64,000 nt of DNA from Clostridium aciditolerans (GTDB taxonomy: Bacteria; Bacillota; Clostridia; Clostridiales; Clostridiaceae). Positions 17,041 to 25,262 of this stretch are shown one piece after another. Both the position numbers and the translations under genes were made by a program. Every line of letters begins with the position of its first letter. Position 1 is the stretch's first letter. The notes under the pieces were generated by a model. That model worked only from the letters and a program-made list of their open reading frames with translations, was not told the origin of the DNA and did no database searches. The stretch lies in the NCBI RefSeq assembly GCF_016316925.1, contig NZ_JAEEGB010000015.1:188244-252243 (forward strand), given 5' to 3'.

Positions 17041-18954
17041 ATGGTAGTTTTAAGTTGTAAAGATATTAACAAAGGATTTGGAGTAGATGTTATACTTGAA
17101 AATGTTACTTTCAACATAAATGAGGGTGAAAGAGTTGGATTAATAGGCCCAAACGGTGCAGGAAAGTCTACACTTTTCAAAATTATCACTAATCAAATTG
17201 ATTACGATAATGGAGAATTATTTATAGATAAAAATAAAACTTTAGGATATTTATCTCAACACCTTTCATTAGATTTTTCAAACACTATATATGATGAGCT
17301 TCTTACTGTTTTCGAAGATTTAATAAATTTAGAAAATAAATTAGAGAAGCTTGAGTTATTAATGAATGAACCTTATGACTCTAGCAAAGAAGAGTATCAT
17401 AATAAGATAATTAAAGATTATACCACCTCCTCAGAGCTTTATCAAAACAGAGGTGGATATACTTACAAAGCCGAAATAAGTAGAGTATTAAAAGGTCTCG
17501 GATTTACAGAACAGGACTATAACAAGTCTATAGAAGTCTTAAGCGGAGGACAAAAAACTAGAGTTGCTCTTTGTAAACTTCTTTTAATAAAACCTGATAT
17601 CTTATTATTAGATGAGCCTACAAATCACCTTGATTTAGATGCTATTGAATGGTTAGAGGAATACTTAAATGCATACAAAGGAACTATAATCATAATATCT
17701 CATGATAGATACTTTTTAGATGCCATAACAAATAAAACTTTCGAATTAATACACGGACATGTCAACTGTTATAATGGTAATTATACTTCTTATATTGATT
17801 TAAAACAGAAAAATTATGAAGTACAATTAAAAGCATATACTGTTCAGCAAGCAGATATTAAAAGGCAAGAAGAGATAATTGAAAGATATAGGTCTTTCAA
17901 CCGTGAAAAAAGTGTAAAAGCTGCAGAGAGCAGACAAAAAGCTCTAGATAAAATTGAAAGAATAAAAGCCCCCGATAAAGAAGAAAAATTAGGCAATGTA
18001 ACCTTTGAAACTCAAATTAAAAGCGGTAACGATGTGTTGCATGTGGAAAATTTAAATAAAAGCTTCGGAGATAAAACTTTATTCTATGATCTCAACTTTG
18101 ATATTAAAAAGGGTGAAAAAGTAGCTCTTATAGGAGAAAATGGCAGAGGTAAAACCACGCTATTTAAAATAATCATGGATGAAATTTCTCCAGATAAAGG
18201 TGTGTCATACCTTGGTAAAAATGTTTTTATAGGTTATTATGAGCAAGAGCAAGCTAATATAAATCCTGAGAATACTGTTATAGATGAGGTATGGAATGAT
18301 TTCCCTGAACTAACTACAACTGAAATCAGAAATGCTTTAGCAGCTTTTCTTTTTAGAGGCGATGACGTTTTTAAAAGTGTATCTTCCTTAAGTGGAGGAG
18401 AGAAATGTAGAATCAATATATTAAAGCTTATGCTTTCTAAATCCAACTTTCTATTATTAGATGAACCAACAAACCATCTTGATATAGTCTCTCGCGAAGC
18501 CTTAGAGGATGCCATTATGGGATACGATGGTACTGTTCTCGTAATATCCCACGATAGATATTTTTTAAATAAGGTTATAGGCAAAATATATGAATTAAAT
18601 GAAGATGGAGTTAGAGAATATTTAGGTAACTATAGTTACTATATAGAGAAAAAGAAGAATCCATTAAGGTTTCAATTGGAAGAAGAGAGTATTGGGAAAA
18701 CAAAAACACAAATACAAAATGAAAAAAAGAAAAAAAGAGAAGCGGAAAAAGCAGAAAAAGAAAAAAAATTAAGAGTTAAAAATATAGAGACTGAGATTTC
18801 AAACCTAGAAAAATATATAGTAGAGTTACAAAATCAACTTTGTCTTGAAGATGTCTATTCAAATCCGGAAAAAAGCGAAAATATAAATAAACAACTATTA
18901 GACTCTCAAAATGATCTAGATGATTTATATGAAGAGTGGGAAGGCTTATTATAA
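17041..18954 (+). CDS. ABC-F family ATPase (Uup/YdiF type)
   Basis: Cytoplasmic protein of 637 residues with two ABC ATPase domains and no membrane part. Walker A motifs are GPNGAGKST near 37-45 and GENGRGKTT near 370; signatures are LSGGQKTR and LSGGEKCR; both Walker B motifs are followed by DEPTNHLD. The linker between the domains has the charged helical ABC-F form, and the C-terminus is a Lys/Glu coiled coil (about 560-637). Such proteins act on ribosomes to rescue stalled translation, and some give antibiotic resistance; the sequence does not tell which. Start chosen at 17041, after AAGGTGA. Confidence 0.93.
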   Translation: MVVLSCKDINKGFGVDVILENVTFNINEGERVGLIGPNGAGKSTLFKIITNQIDYDNGELFIDKNKTLGYLSQHLSLDFSNTIYDELLTVFEDLINLENKLEKLELLMNEPYDSSKEEYHNKIIKDYTTSSELYQNRGGYTYKAEISRVLKGLGFTEQDYNKSIEVLSGGQKTRVALCKLLLIKPDILLLDEPTNHLDLDAIEWLEEYLNAYKGTIIIISHDRYFLDAITNKTFELIHGHVNCYNGNYTSYIDLKQKNYEVQLKAYTVQQADIKRQEEIIERYRSFNREKSVKAAESRQKALDKIERIKAPDKEEKLGNVTFETQIKSGNDVLHVENLNKSFGDKTLFYDLNFDIKKGEKVALIGENGRGKTTLFKIIMDEISPDKGVSYLGKNVFIGYYEQEQANINPENTVIDEVWNDFPELTTTEIRNALAAFLFRGDDVFKSVSSLSGGEKCRINILKLMLSKSNFLLLDEPTNHLDIVSREALEDAIMGYDGTVLVISHDRYFLNKVIGKIYELNEDGVREYLGNYSYYIEKKKNPLRFQLEEESIGKTKTQIQNEKKKKREAEKAEKEKKLRVKNIETEISNLEKYIVELQNQLCLEDVYSNPEKSENINKQLLDSQNDLDDLYEEWEGLL

Positions 18955-18959
18955 ATCAA

Positions 18960-18986
18960 AAAACAGCTGATATCGTCAGCTGTTTT
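18960..18986 (+). terminator. Terminator of the ABC-F gene
   Basis: Eleven-bp stem (AAAACAGCTGA with TCAGCTGTTTT), 5-base loop and following T run, directly after the stop codon. Confidence 0.92.
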
Positions 18987-19024
18987 TTATTTTAAAGCTG
19001 TTTGATCTAGTCAACGTAATGCAC

Positions 19025-19594
19025 TTATTTACTAGTTTGCAATGTCTTACCACAATAAGGACAAAACGAGAACCCCTGAGAAATTTCATCAAATTTCTGC
19101 CCACAAAATGGGCAAAATAAAAATCTAATTACTGATAGGCTCGATTTCTTATCTAGCGAAACATCTTCTTGTTTCCTATTGCTTTTATTAACTAATCTTT
19201 TGATTATTGTATCTACACTATTTCTTCTGACTTTAATATTATCACAATTTTTAGTGACCTTATCTAAAGTTTCAGATAGCCTGTCTTTATTTACTGGAGT
19301 ATTAATAACTTCATCTACTTTATTTTCAATAAAATCCTCCAATTTTATTGAATCACATGATGAAAGTAAACATATTATTTGGGAGTTCTCAGATTTAATT
19401 TTACTTATGAGTTTATCTCCTGTTGTGTTTTTCATAATTAAATTAGCTATAAGTATATCTGGCTGAAACTTTCTTGTTTCAATTATAGCATCATATTCAC
19501 TGGCAATTTTAACGCTATACCCAATGTCACTTAAGCAATCTTTCATAACTATACTCTCAAATTTACAATCATTAATAACGAGTATTTTTTTCAT
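19025..19594 (-). CDS. Degenerate response-regulator receiver fused to a zinc ribbon
   Basis: Protein of 189 residues from the ATG at 19594 (GGTGGTGA before it). Residues 1-115 have the receiver fold (MKKILVINDCKFES opening, QPDILIANLIMKNTTGDKLI), but the phosphoacceptor aspartate is N51, the acidic pair is ND instead of DD, and the conserved Lys before Pro is Thr, so normal phosphorylation is unlikely. After a charged linker the C-terminus has CPFCGQKF and FCPYCGKTL, two CxxC knuckles of a zinc ribbon, about residues 165-187. No DNA-binding output domain is seen. Probably a protein-protein adaptor; no known family member comes to mind. Confidence 0.75.
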   Translation of the reverse strand: MKKILVINDCKFESIVMKDCLSDIGYSVKIASEYDAIIETRKFQPDILIANLIMKNTTGDKLISKIKSENSQIICLLSSCDSIKLEDFIENKVDEVINTPVNKDRLSETLDKVTKNCDNIKVRRNSVDTIIKRLVNKSNRKQEDVSLDKKSSLSVIRFLFCPFCGQKFDEISQGFSFCPYCGKTLQTSK

Positions 19595-19772
19595 GGTTTC
19601 ACCACCATTTAACAATCTACTTCAATATGATTTTACCCTATAAATTCCTGTTTTTCAACCAATTTTGAGTATATTTAGTTAATATGAGCACATTATCAGA
19701 GATATTATTAACTAATTTTTGATAGCCTGATTACAAATACAAAGCAAATTCTAAAGTTAAATATTTTTAAAT

Positions 19773-20063
19773 CTATTTTCTATATTTATTTATTTTTTCT
19801 TCCATTGTTATTCCCTGTGCTTTGTAATCTATTTTTACAACTGAGGCAACTCTTTCAGCTCCATTATTTATACATATTTCTTGAGCCTTTTTTACTATTT
19901 CCAAAAGTTCATCTAATTCGCCTTCCATTGTTGTTTCCATTGGCCCAACTTCATATTTTATCCCACAAGAATCTATATATTCTATAACCCTATCCACTAC
20001 GTGATATAAATTTTTTTCAGGAACCACAGGTAAAACCTGTAAACTAACATTTGCAATTGCCAT
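19773..20063 (-). CDS. MTH1187 / YkoF-like thiamine-binding family protein (DUF77)
   Basis: Small protein of 96 residues covering the whole MTH1187 fold, a ferredoxin-like domain that forms tetramers. It opens with MAIANVSLQVLPVVP and has the family's YEVGPMETTMEGELDELLEIV segment. Relatives bind thiamine or its hydroxymethylpyrimidine part; a ligand cannot be shown here. It lies 22 bases after the hemerythrin gene and is probably co-transcribed with it. Confidence 0.85.
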   Translation of the reverse strand: MAIANVSLQVLPVVPEKNLYHVVDRVIEYIDSCGIKYEVGPMETTMEGELDELLEIVKKAQEICINNGAERVASVVKIDYKAQGITMEEKINKYRK

Positions 20064-20085
20064 ATTCTAAATCCTCCTTATTTTT

Positions 20086-20490
20086 TTATATTTTATCTCT
20101 TAAGAACTCTCCAAGCTTACTGTCTATTTCCGAAAGATGCGTAACAAATCCTTCTGATAAAAATTCATTAATTTCCACTAATTTAGTAATTGAAATGTGA
20201 TTAGACCTAATCGTACTATCTAATAAATGAAGCTTACGTATAAATATATTATGTTTTTCTTTATGTGTTTCATAATCTGGATAAACATATTGGAGCATAT
20301 ATTCTTCTTCTTGTTTAAAATTCTCCTCAAGATATACCCTCAACAAATTAAATAATTCATTAATCTCTTCAACAGATTTTCCTTCATTGCAGGCATCTTG
20401 AAATTTTCCAACTGTCTCAAAAATCATTCTATGTTGTTCATCAATTCTATCAATGCTTACTAATAATCTATCCGTAAACAAATGCACCAT
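20086..20490 (-). CDS. Bacteriohemerythrin-like protein lacking one iron-ligand histidine
   Basis: Single hemerythrin domain of 134 residues, a four-helix bundle that normally binds oxygen at a di-iron site. Visible ligands are H20 (IDEQH), E61, H76 and H80 (HKEKH), H118 and D123. The histidine of the usual HFxxEE motif is N57 here (NFKQEEEYM), so one of the seven ligands is missing. In an anaerobe it may sense or scavenge oxygen or NO, or keep only one iron. It lies between lytR and the thiamine-binding gene on the same strand. Confidence 0.88.
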   Translation of the reverse strand: MVHLFTDRLLVSIDRIDEQHRMIFETVGKFQDACNEGKSVEEINELFNLLRVYLEENFKQEEEYMLQYVYPDYETHKEKHNIFIRKLHLLDSTIRSNHISITKLVEINEFLSEGFVTHLSEIDSKLGEFLRDKI

Positions 20491-20550
20491 AACTGTATTC
20501 TTCCTCCTACTTGAAAAGCTCCTTATATAAAATATTTTACAGAAAAATAA

Positions 20551-21318
20551 CTAAATTCCAAGTAATTCTTTCAACTTTTTCACATTATTTCGACTTATCG
20601 GCACTTCTGATTCTTCCATGTCATTCATCACAAGTTTATAGGTACCATTAAACCATGAATATAATTCTTTAATATTATCTATATTAACAAGATAACTTCT
20701 ATGAGCTCTAAAAAAGTTTGTCTTTTCTTCTATTTGATGTAAGGTACACCCCACTAAAAAACTTTCATCTTTAGTTTTAACATAGGTTTTCTCACCTTCT
20801 ATATAACAAAAATAAACATCCTTCAAATCAACTAATATAATTTTCCCTCTTCTTTCACAGGGTATCTTTTTTACTAGCTTTTCACCTTTATCAATCTTAT
20901 TTATTATTTCATTTATAATATCAGGAAGTCTCTCTTCTGTGCTTATGATTTTTCGTTTGCTAACTAGTCTCTCAATAGTATTATTAATTCTTTTTTCATC
21001 AAAAGGTTTTAATATGTAATCTAATGCATTTACTTCAAATGCCTCTATAGCATGATCCTCATAGGCAGTGACAAATATTATATCTATAGAATTGTCAAAG
21101 TTCTTTACCTGCTTAGCTAACTCAATGCCATTTTGAAGAGGCATATTTATGTCCATAAATACTACATCAGGATGTACATCTTTTATCGCTTCCAAGCCAT
21201 CTTTACCATCATAAGCTACTTTTTTAACATGTATATATTTATATTGAGATAGTAAATATTTTAATTCTTCTGCTGCTGGTATTTCATCCTCTACAATAAT
21301 GCATATTAATTTATCCAT
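20551..21318 (-). CDS. lytR: LytTR-family response regulator
   Basis: Response regulator of 255 residues. The receiver (1-120) is intact: acidic pair ED at the start (IIVEDEIPAAEEL), phosphoacceptor Asp in DVVFMDINMP, and the KPF motif in DYILKPFDEKR. The C-terminal LytTR DNA-binding domain covers about 150-250 (IPCERRGKIILVDLKDVYFCYIE..., FRAHRSYLVN). It is eight bases after lytS. The closest well-known systems are BtsS/BtsR and YpdA/YpdB of Escherichia coli and LytST of Gram-positives, which control pyruvate-related transporters; the divergent cstA genes are the likely targets. Confidence 0.93.
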   Translation of the reverse strand: MDKLICIIVEDEIPAAEELKYLLSQYKYIHVKKVAYDGKDGLEAIKDVHPDVVFMDINMPLQNGIELAKQVKNFDNSIDIIFVTAYEDHAIEAFEVNALDYILKPFDEKRINNTIERLVSKRKIISTEERLPDIINEIINKIDKGEKLVKKIPCERRGKIILVDLKDVYFCYIEGEKTYVKTKDESFLVGCTLHQIEEKTNFFRAHRSYLVNIDNIKELYSWFNGTYKLVMNDMEESEVPISRNNVKKLKELLGI

Positions 21319-21325
21319 TAAAAGT

Positions 21326-22957
21326 CTATACCTCCTTTGGTATCAAAAAACTAACTTTCGTACCATAATTCAATTTAGTATTTATATTTAACTCATGACC
21401 TTCCCCATACAATAACTTTAATCTTTCATTTACATTTTTTAATCCTATACCAGGCCACATAGTAGTAACTTCTGCAAGCTTTTCCTTTTCCATTCCCAGT
21501 CCCGTATCCTCTATTGAGAATATTACTTCACCTTTAATATAAGATGCTTTAACGAGCACACTCCCACCTTCTGGTTTAGGCAATATTCCATGTTTTATTG
21601 AGTTTTCTATAATAGGCTGGAGTATAAATACTGGCATCTTTATATTCATCATATCTTCTGGTATATCAATTATAAGTTTCAATCTTTCTCCAAACCTTGC
21701 CTTTTCAATAGATAAATATGATTGCAAAAACTCAATTTCGTCTTTTAAAAGAACAAAATCTTCTGCCCTCTTAAGAGTTTGTCTAAAATAATTTGAAAGA
21801 TCAATAATAAGCTCTCTAGCTCTTACAGGGTTTGTTCTACAAAATGATGCAATAGTATTTAAAGCATTAAATAGGAAGTGTGGCTCAATTTGTGCTCTCA
21901 GAGCCTTAAATTCTGCTACAGATGCTTCCTCAGCTAACTTATTTAACTTATGCAATTCTATCTGCGTAGACAGCAAGTCACTTAGCTCTTTTACGAATTC
22001 CCAAAAGTATGAATCAATACTTTTTTCCGACTTTACCTTTAACCCAAGTACTCCTTCAAACCCTACGTTGGATACTAAAAAAGGTGCACACACAAAAAAT
22101 ACTTGCTTATTATTACTTATAAATTTAACAACTGAATAGTCTGGGCATTCATAATAGGCTTCTAAGTTGTGTTTCAATTCATCTTTACTTATTTTTTCAC
22201 CACAATAAGTTAAAAGACCTTTTTTATCACCTATAAAAACACCTTTTATATTAGATATTTCATATATAATTTCAGCTACACTTTTAGCAGTTTCTTCACT
22301 TAGTCCTTTTCTCATGTGTCCCATTGTTCTCTTAGCTATATTTAATACTTCCTGAGCTTTTATTGCACCAATCCTGTTATATTCATTTCTAGCATTCTGT
22401 ATTATATTTATGAATATAATTACTCCAAAGGAATTAATAAGTATCATAGGCAGTGCTATGAACTTTACCAATTCTACCACATCTTCTAAAGGCCTTGAAA
22501 AAATTAATAGTATTAGCATCTGAAGGCTTTCTGCTACTACAGCTCCTAAAAAAGCACTTTTAGCACTAAATGCTCCATCTTTAGAATATTTTCTGGCTAA
22601 AGCCCCCACAATTCCTTCTACTACTGTTGCAATACCACAAGCTAGTCCAGTAAAACCACCCAGTAAAAATCGATGAGTTCCTGCAATTAATCCTACAGCA
22701 ACACCAACTACAGGTCCACCTACATATCCCCCTACTATAGCTCCAATAGGCCTCGTATTAGCTATGGCATAGGGCTCCAAGTTTACACCTGTATAAGTTC
22801 CTATGATAGATAGAACACTAAAAAATATAATCATTCCAATTTTGTCTCTGACTTTTAACTCATCCTTAATTAAATTTTTAAAAATATGGGATTGGTTGTA
22901 TATATACGCCGCCAGTGCAATCAAAGCCATACGTTCTAATAGTTGTATATATATCAT
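21326..22957 (-). CDS. lytS: LytS-type sensor histidine kinase
   Basis: Membrane sensor kinase of 543 residues from the ATG at 22957, after AGGAGGAGGGG; a frame 12 codons longer has no site. The N-terminal 5TMR-LYT domain has five to six hydrophobic helices (about 1-190, with NTRPIGAIVGGYVGGPVVG). A GAF-like segment follows (about 205-335). The His_kinase domain has the phosphoacceptor in EPHFLFNALNTI near 359, and the ATPase part has N-box IENSIKHGI and GLGMEKEKL, GIGLKNVNERL. Pairs with the LytTR regulator. BtsS-like kinases of this class bind extracellular pyruvate, which would fit the neighbouring cstA genes. Confidence 0.93.
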   Translation of the reverse strand: MIYIQLLERMALIALAAYIYNQSHIFKNLIKDELKVRDKIGMIIFFSVLSIIGTYTGVNLEPYAIANTRPIGAIVGGYVGGPVVGVAVGLIAGTHRFLLGGFTGLACGIATVVEGIVGALARKYSKDGAFSAKSAFLGAVVAESLQMLILLIFSRPLEDVVELVKFIALPMILINSFGVIIFINIIQNARNEYNRIGAIKAQEVLNIAKRTMGHMRKGLSEETAKSVAEIIYEISNIKGVFIGDKKGLLTYCGEKISKDELKHNLEAYYECPDYSVVKFISNNKQVFFVCAPFLVSNVGFEGVLGLKVKSEKSIDSYFWEFVKELSDLLSTQIELHKLNKLAEEASVAEFKALRAQIEPHFLFNALNTIASFCRTNPVRARELIIDLSNYFRQTLKRAEDFVLLKDEIEFLQSYLSIEKARFGERLKLIIDIPEDMMNIKMPVFILQPIIENSIKHGILPKPEGGSVLVKASYIKGEVIFSIEDTGLGMEKEKLAEVTTMWPGIGLKNVNERLKLLYGEGHELNINTKLNYGTKVSFLIPKEV

Positions 22958-23249
22958 TTTACCCCTCCTCCTAACATATATATTATATATCAAAATAAAA
23001 ATATTTGTATATTTTTATCATAATAATGTGAATTTGGTGTCAATATTTTGTCAGTTAGGGTTTAATTCTTGCTGTTCATTGTCGTTTTTTATCCTTTCAG
23101 CGCATTTATATATTTTAATTTCATGGTAAATATTATTATTATGTATGTAATCGATTTAATAAAATTTAAAACTACCAATCAACTTATTATTTATTAACAA
23201 TTTATTTATGTTAAAAAGTTAGCATAACTTAGAAGGAGGATTTATAAAC
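22958..23249. other. Divergent promoter region between lytS and cstA
   Basis: About 290 AT-rich bases that must hold promoters in both directions and probably the LytR binding sites. I could not identify a convincing pair of LytTR direct repeats by eye. AGAAGGAGG lies just before the cstA start. Confidence 0.4.
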
Positions 23250-25040
23250 ATGAACTCTATCGTTTTAGTTATTATTGCTGCCCTTGTATTAACTTTAGGT
23301 TATAGAATTTACGGTGCATTCATAGCAGCAAAAGTTTTAGCTCTTGATGAAAGTAAGGAGGTTCCTTCAAAAGTTCACGAAGATGGACGAGACTACGTTC
23401 CTACTAACAAGTGGGTGCTATTGGGTCATCACTTTGCAGCAATTGCAGGTGCAGGACCACTTATAGGGCCTGTTCTTGCAGCACAATTTGGTTATCTGCC
23501 AGGCACTCTTTGGATTTTAATTGGTGGTGTAGTTGCCGGTGCTGTACATGATATGATACTGCTATTTGCTTCTGTCAGACATGACGGACAATCTATTGCT
23601 GAAATTGCAAAGGCAAATTTAGGCGGTAGAATGGGGCTTGTTACTTCTATAGCCGTTATATTTATACTAATTATAACGATGGCTGGTCTTGGAATACCAG
23701 TTGTTAACTCACTTTATAACAGTCCTTGGGGTACTTTCACTGTTGGATTCACTATCCCCGTTGCTATGCTTATAGGTTTATATCTTAAATTTATAAGACC
23801 AGGAAAAATTGGTGAAGCTACTATAATAGGGATGTCTCTTATTTTAGTAGGTGTAATAGCTGGACCATATATTCAACATACAGCTTTAGCTCCTTATTTA
23901 ACTTTTAGCGCTAAACAGATGTCACTTATACTTGCTATTTATGGTTTTTGCGCAGCGGCTTTACCGGTTTGGCTATTATTATTACCAAGAGATTATTTAA
24001 GTACCTATATGAAATTAGGAGTAATTGGTGGTCTCGCAGTAGGAATAATAATTGTTAGACCAGTTGTTCAAATGCCTGCTATAACTCAATTTGTCCATGG
24101 TGGCGGACCAATAATCCCAGGTAAGGTGTTTCCGTTCTTATTCATAACAATTGCCTGCGGTGCTTTATCAGGTTTTCATGCATTAATAAGTTCAGGTACA
24201 ACACCTAAACTTATAGCTAATGAAAAAGATATTCTACCAATAGGCTATGGCTCAATGGTATTAGAATCATTTATAGCTTTAATGGCATTAATAGCTGCTA
24301 CTTGTCTACCAACAGCTGACTACTTTGCTATAAATTCAGCTCCTGCAGTATTCGCTAAACTTCATATGATTCCAAAAGAACTTCCAATGCTTTCACAAAT
24401 GGTTGGAGAAGAACTTGCTGGAAGACCAGGTGGATCCGTATCATTAGCTGTAGGTATGTCCTATGTATTTTATAAAATTCCAGGATTTAAAGGCTTAATG
24501 GCTTATTGGTATCATTTCTGTATAATGTTCGAAGCACTCTTTATTTTAACTACAATAGATGCTGGTACAAGAATAGGAAGATACTTACTTCAAGATTTGT
24601 TTGGACAAGCTTATAAACCATTTGCAAAAAAAGATTCTTGGTTTAATATAATATTCTTTAGTGCACTTATGTCTTGTACTTGGGGGTACCTACTATATAC
24701 AGGAAATATATCAACAATATGGCCACTATTTGGTACTGCAAACCAAACTCTTGCAACTATAGCCTTTGCAATTGGTACAACAGTTATAATTAGAATGGGT
24801 AAACAAAAATATGCTCTTATAACTATAATCCCAATGATTTTTGTAGCTATAACGACTTTAACCGCTATACTAATTAATATATTCTCAAACTACTTACCAC
24901 ACCATCAGATATTATTAGCAGCACTTTCATCCCTTCTCATCATCATGCTTGTGGTTATAGTATTTGAAAGCGTTAAAGTTTGGAAAAAATATTGGAATGA
25001 TTCAAGCAACAAAGACTATGCAACAAAAAAAGCCATTTAA
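23250..25040 (+). CDS. cstA: CstA-family transporter, copy 1
   Basis: Membrane transporter of 596 residues with about 15 hydrophobic segments. The CstA core is clear: GHHFAAIAGAGPLIGPVLAA near 53-72, AGAVHDMILLFASVRHDG, and the ISSGTTPK segment, ending with a DUF4161-type C-terminal part. CstA relatives were first named for peptide uptake in carbon starvation; the E. coli member BtsT is a pyruvate/proton symporter. A LytS/LytR pair reads away from it, as in pyruvate-sensing systems, so pyruvate is the favoured substrate by context. Followed by its own terminator and a second, highly similar copy. Confidence 0.93.
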   Translation: MNSIVLVIIAALVLTLGYRIYGAFIAAKVLALDESKEVPSKVHEDGRDYVPTNKWVLLGHHFAAIAGAGPLIGPVLAAQFGYLPGTLWILIGGVVAGAVHDMILLFASVRHDGQSIAEIAKANLGGRMGLVTSIAVIFILIITMAGLGIPVVNSLYNSPWGTFTVGFTIPVAMLIGLYLKFIRPGKIGEATIIGMSLILVGVIAGPYIQHTALAPYLTFSAKQMSLILAIYGFCAAALPVWLLLLPRDYLSTYMKLGVIGGLAVGIIIVRPVVQMPAITQFVHGGGPIIPGKVFPFLFITIACGALSGFHALISSGTTPKLIANEKDILPIGYGSMVLESFIALMALIAATCLPTADYFAINSAPAVFAKLHMIPKELPMLSQMVGEELAGRPGGSVSLAVGMSYVFYKIPGFKGLMAYWYHFCIMFEALFILTTIDAGTRIGRYLLQDLFGQAYKPFAKKDSWFNIIFFSALMSCTWGYLLYTGNISTIWPLFGTANQTLATIAFAIGTTVIIRMGKQKYALITIIPMIFVAITTLTAILINIFSNYLPHHQILLAALSSLLIIMLVVIVFESVKVWKKYWNDSSNKDYATKKAI

Positions 25041-25062
25041 AAAATAATAATTTATGATATTA

Positions 25063-25093
25063 GACAAGTGTAGTTATAATAACTACACTTGTC
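25063..25093 (+). terminator. Terminator between the two cstA genes
   Basis: Fourteen-bp perfect stem (GACAAGTGTAGTTA with TAACTACACTTGTC) and a short loop, followed by CTTTTATTTT. It should separate the two cstA transcripts, so copy 2 needs its own promoter in the next 170 bases. Confidence 0.9.
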
Positions 25094-25262
25094 CTTTTAT
25101 TTTGTTATTCACCCCCTATAAATTACTTATCACCCTTATATTTTTACCATTCAGTTGATAAATATAGAATTGTCGCAATTCGCATAATATTATTAAAATA
25201 TATTAAGTAAAGCTTTACTTAATATAAAAAGCAATAATATAAATTTATAAGGGGGTTTTTTA

